Under the pieces are notes generated by a model, which searched no databases, was not told where the DNA came from, and saw only the letters and a list, made by a program, of their open reading frames with translations. From Thermodesulfovibrio sp. (GTDB taxonomy: Bacteria > Nitrospirota > Thermodesulfovibrionia > Thermodesulfovibrionales > JdFR-85): a stretch of 6,110 nucleotides of DNA. The stretch covers positions 514-6,623 of the forward strand of contig JALUAR010000026.1 of assembly GCA_027050975.1 (NCBI GenBank), read 5' to 3'. The position numbers were made by a program, and so were the translations under genes. Below, piece by piece: positions 1 to 5,689 of the stretch (its first letter is position 1; each line of letters starts with the position of its first letter).

Positions 1-1428
1 TGGGAAGATATTGAAGACCTGAAGCCGAAATACAAGCTGATGTTCGACGGGGTGTTCAATCATGTCTCCTCCCAGAGCCTCTGGTTTCAGGAATTCCTCA
101 ACGGAAATCCATACTACAGCAACTTCTTCATAGCCTACAATTCACCGGACGAACTCACTCCGGAAGAACGAGCATTAATATTCAGGCCAAGAACCTCGGA
201 GATACTTACAAGGGTGGATACCATAAATGGCCCGAAATACGTGTGGACCACCTTTTCTCCGGACCAGATTGATCTCAACTACAAAAACCCAGAGGTTCTG
301 ATGCGTATAATCGAGGTTCTGCTTATGTATGTTCGCAGAGGTGCGGATATCATTCGTCTGGATGCTGTTACCTACCTATGGCATGAGCCTGGCACAAGAT
401 GTGCCAATCTGGAGCAGACCCATGAGATTGTCAAGCTTTTTCGGGATGTCCTGGATGTGGTTGCTCCCTATGTTGCCCTGATAACAGAGACTAATGTTCC
501 TCATCATGAGAATATAGCCTATTTCGGGGATGGCTCGGATGAGGCACAGATGGTCTACAATTTCGCACTGCCTCCGATGATTCTATATACCTTTTATGCA
601 GAGGATACAACAAAACTCTCCAAGTGGATTGCCGGATTAAAGAAACCCTCAAACACAACAGCCTTTTTTAATTTTCTTGACTCACATGATGGTATAGGGC
701 TTATGGGGGTAAAGGATATACTGCCAAAAAGCGATATCGATTTCATAATAAGGCGTGCAAAAGAACATGGTGCCTTAATTTCTTACAGAAAAGGTGAAAA
801 AGGAGATGATGAGCCCTATGAACTGAACGTTACATGGTTCAGTGCTCTTAACAGAGAGGATGCGGATGAGGATATAGCCTTTCAGGTAAAGAGATTTGTT
901 GCATCAAGGGTGATAGGGCTTGTGCTGCAGGGAGTTCCAGGCATATATCTGCATAGCCTCATAGGCACACAGAATGATATTAACGCAGTTCTGGCAACAA
1001 ACTCAAAAAGAGAGATTAACAGAACAGTGATTGACGAAAAGGCGATCTACGATGCCTTAAGAGATCCCTTTTCAAAAATATCCCGAATCAACAGGGAGTT
1101 GGGACGTCTAATTACCATCAGAACCAAGCAGAGGGCCTTCCATCCAAATGCTCAACAAAGGGTATTGATGCTTTCACCTCAAATACTTGCCCTGTACAGG
1201 ATATCACCTGAGGGAGACCAGCACATCCTTGCTCTAACGAATGTTACAGGCAGGGTTTGTGAGGTTGATATCCCACTTTCAGAACTCGGACTCCAGGACA
1301 ATTACTGGTATGATATTGTAAGTGCAATGGAATGGATGACCGATGAGGAAGGCGTCTTGCACCTGAAACTTCTTCCCTATGATGTTGTCTGGCTCACACC
1401 CATGTCAGAGGTTCGGGAAGAAGTCTAA
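1..1428 (+). CDS. GH13_18 sucrose phosphorylase-like enzyme, probably glucosylglycerate phosphorylase (5'-truncated by window)
   Basis: The frame is open from base 1, so the gene starts upstream and 475 residues are visible; the first in-frame ATG (base 40) lies inside the catalytic domain and is not the start. All GH13 regions after the missing N-terminus are present: region I FDGVFNH (about residues 15-21), region II GADIIRLDAV with the nucleophile Asp121, region III LITETN with the acid/base Glu163, and region IV FLDSHDG with His229-Asp230. The stretches TYLWHEPGTRC, ETNVPHHENI and PYELNVTWFSAL, the IYLHSLIGTQND segment and the AFHP-Q segment are typical of GH13 subfamily 18. These enzymes reversibly phosphorolyse an alpha-glucoside to glucose-1-phosphate in the cytoplasm. 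The sequence looks closest to glucosylglycerate phosphorylases (E. coli YcjM type). Sucrose, sucrose-6F-phosphate or glucosylglycerol phosphorylase remain possible. Family members run to about 560 residues, so roughly 80-100 are missing. The C-terminus is intact, and the stop overlaps the stop of the convergent HDOD gene. Confidence 0.88.
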   Translation, partial: WEDIEDLKPKYKLMFDGVFNHVSSQSLWFQEFLNGNPYYSNFFIAYNSPDELTPEERALIFRPRTSEILTRVDTINGPKYVWTTFSPDQIDLNYKNPEVLMRIIEVLLMYVRRGADIIRLDAVTYLWHEPGTRCANLEQTHEIVKLFRDVLDVVAPYVALITETNVPHHENIAYFGDGSDEAQMVYNFALPPMILYTFYAEDTTKLSKWIAGLKKPSNTTAFFNFLDSHDGIGLMGVKDILPKSDIDFIIRRAKEHGALISYRKGEKGDDEPYELNVTWFSALNREDADEDIAFQVKRFVASRVIGLVLQGVPGIYLHSLIGTQNDINAVLATNSKREINRTVIDEKAIYDALRDPFSKISRINRELGRLITIRTKQRAFHPNAQQRVLMLSPQILALYRISPEGDQHILALTNVTGRVCEVDIPLSELGLQDNYWYDIVSAMEWMTDEEGVLHLKLLPYDVVWLTPMSEVREEV

Positions 1429-2294
1429 TTGACGGCACTAAAGAATGCCTTGATTCTCTCCTGAGAGTCTGCTATGTGTTCAGACACATCTTTGATAACT
1501 TCAGACCCAATGCCCAGCAGTTGGAGTTCGCCTTGATGTTGTTCTTGCCAGTTCTCATCAGAGCTGGAAACGGTGTTTAAGACAAGGGAATCCGCAAGCT
1601 TCAAAAGAGAGGCTGTCACCTGATCAGCCTCCCGGGGTATGTCACTTTTGTGATGGATGGCAATAGGTATGTAAATAACCCTGGGAAACTTCCATCTTTT
1701 CAGGATTATTCCGCCTACCTCTCCGTGATCCATACCGAACACCCTCTGCTCAGCCATATAGAGCTTAAAACCGTTTGCGCTACATTCCTCGATAACCTTC
1801 TCGAAGAGATCACTAAAGAACTGGTCAAAGACTATCTTTCCGATGTCATGAAGCAGGCCTATTATAAAGATATGCTCGCTATCCTCTGGAGCAAAATCCA
1901 TCCTGTCAACAATCTCCTGCATCACAGTGGCCACTGTGATGCTATGTACCCAGAGATCCTCTTCGGAGAAGCACTTATACCTTTTCCCTGAGGAGATGGT
2001 GTTAATAACGGTCATAGACAGTGCCAATGACCTCACCATATTGAATCCTAAAAGGGCCACCGCCCTTTCAAGGCTGGTTATCTCTCCGGGAAAGCCATAA
2101 TATGCCGAGTTGGCAACCTTCAGTATCTTGGAGGTTAGGGCAGGGTCCTTCGATATAAGCTCAGCAATATCAGCAGCATTGCTCCTTCTGTCCTCAAGAG
2201 AAGCAAGTAGTTTTAACAATACCGTTGGTAAGGTGGGTATCTCATCGATTTTCGAGTATATTTTCCGTTTGAGTTCTTCTTTGTCCATTTCCAT
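1425..2294 (-). CDS. HDOD-domain signalling protein (putative metal-dependent phosphohydrolase)
   Basis: A 289-residue protein filled by one HDOD domain (about residues 17-215). It begins with IPTLPTVLLKLL, followed by the typical ISKDPALTSKILKVANSAYYG and ITSLERAVALLGFNMVRSLAL segments. The second half keeps the HD-superfamily metal ligands: His117 in WVHS, His149-Asp150 in LLHDIGK, and Asp235 in LADSL. His190 and His214-His215 are also present. There is no receiver, GGDEF, EAL or CheC domain, so it is a stand-alone HDOD protein, probably cytoplasmic. HDOD proteins act in signalling, for example in c-di-GMP networks, motility or stress control; the activity here is unknown. The start is uncertain. 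ATG at 2294 is chosen because the frame upstream offers only TTG codons (2333, 2321) next to a palindrome; a second ATG is at 2288. None has a convincing Shine-Dalgarno sequence. The TAG stop overlaps the convergent phosphorylase stop. Confidence 0.87.
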   Translation of the reverse strand: MEMDKEELKRKIYSKIDEIPTLPTVLLKLLASLEDRRSNAADIAELISKDPALTSKILKVANSAYYGFPGEITSLERAVALLGFNMVRSLALSMTVINTISSGKRYKCFSEEDLWVHSITVATVMQEIVDRMDFAPEDSEHIFIIGLLHDIGKIVFDQFFSDLFEKVIEECSANGFKLYMAEQRVFGMDHGEVGGIILKRWKFPRVIYIPIAIHHKSDIPREADQVTASLLKLADSLVLNTVSSSDENWQEQHQGELQLLGIGSEVIKDVSEHIADSQERIKAFFSAVN

Positions 2295-2334
2295 ATTTTG
2301 TTTTACAATGCCCCTTGCCAAAAGCCCTGACAAC

Positions 2335-2370
2335 GGAACCCCAAAAAGTCACAGACTTTTTTGGGACCCC
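2335..2370. repeat. Imperfect inverted repeat (REP-like palindrome) next to the HDOD gene
   Basis: The left arm (2335-2350) reads GGAACCCCAAAAAGTC and the right arm (2354-2370) reads GACTTTTTTGGGACCCC, separated by ACA. The central 8 base pairs AAAAAGTC/GACTTTTT are perfect, and the outer G/C blocks pair with a one-base slip. It lies 40-75 bases upstream of the preferred HDOD start and directly abuts the alternative TTG start. No T-run follows it on the minus strand, so it does not look like an attenuator. It could be a dispersed palindromic repeat or a leader hairpin. Confidence 0.6.
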
Positions 2371-2424
2371 TGATAGCCGGGGATGAAGGCAAAAAATGTA
2401 AATATCAAATCATCCTTGCATTGA

Positions 2425-2453
2425 CAAGCACCGATCTTTGGTCGGGGTGCTTG
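2425..2453. repeat. Inverted repeat, possible leader hairpin upstream of HDOD gene
   Basis: CAAGCACC (2425-2432) pairs perfectly with GGTGCTTG (2446-2453) around a 13-base loop, which can itself form a short GAT/GTC extension. There is no T-run on either side, so it is not an intrinsic terminator. On the minus strand it would fall within the 5' leader of the HDOD transcript if the promoter candidate at 2474-2482 is used. A weaker promoter-like pair (TTGTCA at 2427-2422, TATTTA at 2404-2399, 17-base spacer) overlaps its edge. Confidence 0.45.
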
Positions 2454-2473
2454 ATATGAAGATTGAGTTATAT

Positions 2474-2482
2474 ATTATATCA
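2474..2482 (-). promoter_or_regulatory. Extended -10 promoter candidate for the HDOD gene
   Basis: On the minus strand TGATATAAT is a perfect TATAAT preceded by the TGn extended -10 element. The hexamer 17 bases further upstream (CAAAGA) is a poor -35, which is common for extended -10 promoters. Transcription would begin near 2467 and leave a leader of about 170 bases containing both inverted repeats. The surrounding stretch is very AT-rich, so a chance match is possible. Confidence 0.4.
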
Positions 2483-2582
2483 TAACAGCGTTAATCTCTT
2501 TGAAATTCCAGGCAAAAAGGATGATGCAATTTCTGAACAGGAATTACACGTATTTATGTCATGGAAGAGGATGAAAGATATA

Positions 2583-2614
2583 ACAAAAATGCCCTTGACA
2601 GGGGCAAGGGCATT
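2583..2614 (-). terminator. Rho-independent terminator of the WecA-PilZ gene
   Basis: A perfect 10-base-pair stem pairs AATGCCCTTG (2588-2597) with CAAGGGCATT (2605-2614) around a 7-base loop. On the minus strand the hairpin runs straight into TTTTTGTTA, the expected U-tract. It lies about 50 bases past the transferase stop codon and in the correct orientation. It separates that gene from the HDOD transcription unit. Confidence 0.9.
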
Positions 2615-2662
2615 CATCAGGTAAAGCTGTATAAGGTTTAAAGACTTTAAGGCACTGTAAAT

Positions 2663-4135
2663 CTATCTTTGTGGCACAGGTATACCGTAAATCTCTTCCC
2701 TCTCCTTTAATGACTCAAGGAAATTATACAAAACCGCCTGCTGTCCTTTAGATAGATTCAAAAATCTGAGGCCGTATTTATAGCCGCTGTCCGCTTTGCT
2801 AAGCCATACAATCTCTGCAGAGGCATTAAGTGGCTTATCTTCATCCAGCCTTGGCAGCTTTATATTAATCCTTAATGAATCCTTGTGCAGGATTAATTCG
2901 TTCATCTCAGCACATAGCCCTCCCTTGCTGATATTGAGGATTCTACCTTTGAAGCTCCTGTTGTTTTGATCCATACAGGTCAACCTTAAGCTGACAATAT
3001 ATCTTTCCTGCCTCCGGAGTATTTTCAGTCTGATCAAAATCCTTACAAGGACCATGAGTATGTTATTAAGCCAATAGCCAGCGCAGGCCCTTTTGCGACG
3101 AAAACGAGCCCTTAGCATGAGGGACTCTTTTATATAGAATGACAGGGTGAAACAGAGGAGGAAATAAAAGACAAAAACAACAAAGAGCCAGTGCTCTGGC
3201 ACCCCTTTTATAACACCGAAAATAGCTATGGAAGACATGATAATCGATATCCCTATAAGCACCTTCGCAGCTGTCTCCTTACCCAGGCCAAGCCGTAAAA
3301 GGATATGGTGGGTATGATACCTGTCTGCCTCAAAGGGGCTTCTGCCTCTAAGGATTCGTCTTATCATAATTGTCACTGTATCCACTATAGGTACGGCTAA
3401 CACCAGCAGCGGTATCACCGGCGCAACCCTTGAGCCTTTCCATTGAGTCAGTGCTATGGATATGTACACAAGGGCAAATCCCAGGCTCAGACTACCGGCA
3501 TCCCCCATAAACAGGGATGCTGGCGGACAGTTGTATCTCAAAAAGGCCAGAACTGCAGCAGCCAATGCCATGGATATAATCATCAGCTCATTCTGACCGT
3601 TTAGATATGCAAGCATGGAGAACGCTACCAGGGAAACAAAAGAAAGTCCACCTGCCAGACCATCAAGACCATCAATCATGTTAATCGCATTTATAATGCC
3701 AACGGTGCAAAATACCGTTACAGGCAGAGCAACAATGCTGAACTCAATCTCTCCGATTGAGAAAAGATCTCCGAATGTGTACAGAACATTGTTGCTAAGA
3801 TATGTCATCAACATAGCTGCAGCAATCTGAAAGATGAACTTCAGCCTGGGTGTGAGCTCTTTGTAATCATCAAGAAAGCCTGAAATCATCAGAATGATTA
3901 GCCCGGTATAGAACCCTCTGAACGATGTAAGCGGAATGAAGATGAGCGAGGCAATGGTAAAACCAGCTATTATCCCTATTCCACCCACAAGCGGTTTTGG
4001 CGAGCGATGAATCTTGCGCCTTGTCGGCTGGTCAATCAAACCAATTCTTGAAGCAATATCTGCCAGACGAGGCAGAAGCAAAAGTGTGATTAAAAAAGAC
4101 ACTCCTGCCGTGGTGATTAAGGCATGAACCCCCAT
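2663..4135 (-). CDS. WecA/TagO-family polyprenyl-phosphate sugar-1-phosphate transferase fused to a C-terminal PilZ domain
   Basis: A 490-residue membrane protein. Residues 1-345 are a complete WecA/MraY-superfamily domain with about ten hydrophobic segments. Visible motifs are RKIHRSPKPLVGG (40-52), the Mg-binding LDDYKEL (88-94), NAINMIDGLDGLAGG (149-163), FMGDAGSLSLGF (209-220), and HTHH at 274-277 after FEADRY, the WecA-type His motif. Such enzymes move a sugar-1-phosphate, usually GlcNAc-1-P from UDP-GlcNAc, onto undecaprenyl phosphate at the inner membrane, starting O-antigen, enterobacterial common antigen, teichoic acid or exopolysaccharide assembly. WecA-type enzymes usually end near residue 340-370. 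Here a basic linker and a hydrophobic stretch (about 354-372) lead to a PilZ domain with RRQER at 374-378 (the RxxxR motif), NISKGG at 401-406 (the [D/N]xSxxG motif) and a YGLRFLNLS end. Both c-di-GMP contacts are intact, so allosteric control by c-di-GMP is inferred. The exact sugar is unknown. The start has a good ribosome binding site. Confidence 0.93.
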   Translation of the reverse strand: MGVHALITTAGVSFLITLLLLPRLADIASRIGLIDQPTRRKIHRSPKPLVGGIGIIAGFTIASLIFIPLTSFRGFYTGLIILMISGFLDDYKELTPRLKFIFQIAAAMLMTYLSNNVLYTFGDLFSIGEIEFSIVALPVTVFCTVGIINAINMIDGLDGLAGGLSFVSLVAFSMLAYLNGQNELMIISMALAAAVLAFLRYNCPPASLFMGDAGSLSLGFALVYISIALTQWKGSRVAPVIPLLVLAVPIVDTVTIMIRRILRGRSPFEADRYHTHHILLRLGLGKETAAKVLIGISIIMSSIAIFGVIKGVPEHWLFVVFVFYFLLCFTLSFYIKESLMLRARFRRKRACAGYWLNNILMVLVRILIRLKILRRQERYIVSLRLTCMDQNNRSFKGRILNISKGGLCAEMNELILHKDSLRINIKLPRLDEDKPLNASAEIVWLSKADSGYKYGLRFLNLSKGQQAVLYNFLESLKEREEIYGIPVPQR

Positions 4136-4146
4136 CCTCCTCTCCT
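4136..4146 (-). promoter_or_regulatory. Ribosome binding site of the WecA-PilZ gene
   Basis: The minus strand reads AGGAG at 4146-4142, six bases before the ATG at 4135, followed by a second GGAGG directly against the start. The first is correctly spaced and fixes this ATG as the start. Confidence 0.8.
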
Positions 4147-4243
4147 ATCCCCTCGAAGATTGTTCATAAAATTGATGTCCCCCTAAAACAGCAAGTCTAA
4201 AGCTTATTTTGGCAAATAATACAGCAAAGATTTGGTGAAAATT

Positions 4244-4266
4244 TCAGAAACAGGAAAAATTTCTGA
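4244..4266. promoter_or_regulatory. Inverted repeat at the predicted transcription start of the WecA-PilZ gene
   Basis: TCAGAAA (4244-4250) and TTTCTGA (4260-4266) form a perfect 7-base inverted repeat with a 9-base spacer. It sits at and just downstream of the predicted start site of the promoter at 4268-4297, where a repressor operator could lie. The region is AT-rich and no known regulator matches, so this is only a candidate. Confidence 0.3.
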
Positions 4267-4267
4267 C

Positions 4268-4297
4268 ATTTTACATTATCATTAAATATTTTTGCAA
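4268..4297 (-). promoter_or_regulatory. Sigma-70-like promoter candidate for the WecA-PilZ gene
   Basis: On the minus strand TTGCAA (4297-4292, four of six consensus bases) is followed after 18 bases by TAAAAT (4273-4268, five of six). The start site would be near 4261, giving a leader of about 125 bases. It lies between the repeat arrays and the gene, in an AT-rich stretch without other coding capacity. Confidence 0.45.
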
Positions 4298-4301
4298 GTG
4301 G

Positions 4302-4354
4302 AATATGAGTTAATCGTGTTAATGCGTTAATTGAGTTAATTGGGTTTGTTGGGT
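4302..4354. repeat. Degenerate 9-base tandem repeat array, downstream of the nucleotidyltransferase gene
   Basis: About six consecutive units end in GT: AATATGAGT, TAATCGTGT, TAATGCGT (one base short), TAATTGAGT, TAATTGGGT and TTGTTGGGT. The consensus TAATTGGGT matches the array at 5561-5659 on the other side of the nucleotidyltransferase gene. On the minus strand it reads as C-rich, G-poor ACCCAATTA-type units. Confidence 0.8.
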
Positions 4355-4363
4355 TAGTCGATA

Positions 4364-4419
4364 GGCTATAGGCAATAGGCGAAGGGCTATGGGCGAGGGG
4401 TTGTCGGAGGATGGCGGAT
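4364..4419. repeat. Degenerate 7-base tandem repeat array
   Basis: Eight contiguous heptamers all begin with GG: GGCTATA, GGCAATA, GGCGAAG, GGCTATG, GGCGAGG, GGTTGTC, GGAGGAT and GGCGGAT. The first five follow GGCNANR and the last three are eroded. The array follows the nonamer array after ten bases and ends 18 bases before the nucleotidyltransferase stop codon. It resembles in kind the short tandemly repeated heptamers known between cyanobacterial genes, but relatedness is not implied. Confidence 0.75.
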
Positions 4420-4437
4420 TGAAAGGGTAGGGGAAGG

Positions 4438-5559
4438 TTATCTAATCCAGTCTCTTACCCTCCAGGTTATGAAACGCAGATAGTTAATCGGAAGGAACAA
4501 AACGCCTTTGTCACCGTAGAGTTGTCTGATTGCCTCCGCTGGAGGGAAGAGGGTTCTAAAATAGGAGAATATAATCTGTGACCACCTGTCCAGTGCAAGG
4601 CGGGCAAAGAGCTTGTCTTTGTAGATGCTTCTGTTATAATCTCTGTCAAGTTCCATCCTGAAATATGAGATCAGAAAACCCGGCACCTTTGTTCTTTTCT
4701 CCAGGCTGCTTAAAAGAATATCCACGGGTTCAAAGGCATTTACCTCAGGCCAAAAATCCATAATCTGTTTAAGAGTAAGAAGGGTCGTCTTTGCCAGTCC
4801 CGTGCTGTCAAGTCTTTTTCCAAAATCTTTCCAGTTAATCTCCTTTTCATATCTGTAAAGAGCCCAGAGAATATCCACAAGGATTTTTAACTCCCTGAAA
4901 GAGTGGGTATGGTGATGAATAAGGAGCATGATTAACAACATCTCAGGAGTAAGCCTGTACCGGCCAGAATCATCGATTACAACATGATTCCATATCTCCT
5001 CCGAGGTTAAACGGAAAAAGTAGGGAACTCCGAAATTCCAGTGTATCTCTACAGGAACATGCTGTTCAGGATGGTAGTAAGTTGCATGATGAATACGATA
5101 GAGGCAATACTTTAAAGGTATTTTGACATCACCAATATATCCTGCTGCCAGGAGTACGGATTCAACCCTGAAGGCGTCCTTCTGCCTGATCAACAGATCA
5201 ATATCAGCCGAACTTCTACAGTTAGGGTCTCCATAAATCTCCTTAGCAATATCGTTTCCTTTAATAACAACCGATTGAATCCGCTCTTTTCTTAACAAAC
5301 CTGTTATCTCCTTTTCAATGGCCTCCTGCCGTGCCGAATGAATAACCCCCTTAAGAAATAAAGGCTTTAAGGAATCAAGAAAACTCCTCAGGTGAGGATC
5401 TGGTATGGTGTTGAGAAGTTTTTTTAATTGGGTATAGAGGAGGGGAAAGAGGTGATGTTTAAGGGCCTTTTCTTTGATTTCCGGCAAATTGTATTTTTCA
5501 GGTTGTAAGCTATCCGAAGGGAAACGGGGATGTAGTATAGTAAGAAAAAAATTCTTCAT
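4438..5559 (-). CDS. NTP_transf_5-family nucleotidyltransferase of unknown substrate
   Basis: A 373-residue soluble protein of the uncharacterised nucleotidyltransferase family (PF14907 type). The core is VVIKGNDIAKEIYGDPNCRSSADIDLLIRQ in pieces: KG at 100-101, an Arg at 115, and the paired acidic residues Asp119 and Asp121 of DIDLL, which resemble the polymerase-beta-like catalytic pair. The third acidic position is likely Glu171 in VEIHWNF. A helical region with HHHTHSFRELKILVDI (215-230) and a C-terminal LFPPAEAIRQLYG segment are also typical of the family. The reaction is not established. Members often lie in exopolysaccharide, exosortase or peptide-modification clusters, which fits the WecA-like neighbour downstream. 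The ATG at 5559 has no Shine-Dalgarno sequence, because a 9-base repeat array begins one base upstream of it. No hairpin terminator follows the stop; two repeat arrays do. Confidence 0.8.
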   Translation of the reverse strand: MKNFFLTILHPRFPSDSLQPEKYNLPEIKEKALKHHLFPLLYTQLKKLLNTIPDPHLRSFLDSLKPLFLKGVIHSARQEAIEKEITGLLRKERIQSVVIKGNDIAKEIYGDPNCRSSADIDLLIRQKDAFRVESVLLAAGYIGDVKIPLKYCLYRIHHATYYHPEQHVPVEIHWNFGVPYFFRLTSEEIWNHVVIDDSGRYRLTPEMLLIMLLIHHHTHSFRELKILVDILWALYRYEKEINWKDFGKRLDSTGLAKTTLLTLKQIMDFWPEVNAFEPVDILLSSLEKRTKVPGFLISYFRMELDRDYNRSIYKDKLFARLALDRWSQIIFSYFRTLFPPAEAIRQLYGDKGVLFLPINYLRFITWRVRDWIR

Positions 5560-5560
5560 T

Positions 5561-5659
5561 GTATTGTGGTTGTTGAGTTTATCGGGTTTATTGAGTTTAT
5601 AGCGTTCATTGAGTTTGTTGGGTTAATAGCGTTTATTAGGTTAATTCAGTTTATCAGGT
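5561..5659. repeat. Degenerate 9-base tandem repeat array in the nucleotidyltransferase leader
   Basis: Eleven units keep an exact 9-base register, for example TTGTTGAGT (5570), TTATCGGGT (5579), TTATTGAGT (5588), TTATAGCGT (5597), TCATTGAGT (5606), TTGTTGGGT (5615), TTATTAGGT (5633) and TTATCAGGT (5651). The first unit (5561) is poor, and eroded GT-rich sequence continues to about 5679. The consensus is TTATTGGGT. In 5561-5679 the plus strand has about 36 G and 7 C. On the minus strand it forms the C-rich leader immediately ahead of the nucleotidyltransferase ATG. Confidence 0.85.
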
Positions 5660-5689
5660 TTGGTTGATTGGGTTGGGCTACAAGCCACG

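Noticed and set aside
1650..1991. Plus-strand open frame of 113 codons inside the HDOD gene
   Set aside because: It is antisense to conserved HDOD sequence, its protein resembles no family, and it has no ribosome binding site.
2110..2373. Plus-strand open frame of 87 codons over the HDOD 5' end and palindrome
   Set aside because: It is antisense to the conserved HDOD N-terminus and runs through the inverted repeat; low-complexity Ser/Leu-rich product typical of an antisense shadow.
3615..3830. Plus-strand open frame of 71 codons within the transferase gene
   Set aside because: It lies opposite the NMIDGLDGL catalytic motif region, so the minus-strand reading explains the conservation.
4136..4261. 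c-di-GMP riboswitch in the leader of the WecA-PilZ gene
   Set aside because: A riboswitch would fit the PilZ story, but I see neither the conserved GEMM core nor a paired expression platform in this AT-rich leader.
4302..4419. CRISPR array
   Set aside because: Units are 7 or 9 bases, contiguous and without spacers; no cas gene is present.
4467..4649. Minus-strand open frame of 60 codons within the nucleotidyltransferase gene
   Set aside because: It is out of frame with a well-supported family member and has no start signals.
5561..5668. A repeat-encoded peptide (period of three residues, FIG/FIE/FIA-like) on the plus strand
   Set aside because: A 9-base repeat automatically gives a three-residue periodic frame. 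There is no ATG or ribosome binding site, the stretch ends in TGA, and the unit changes look neutral rather than codon-constrained.
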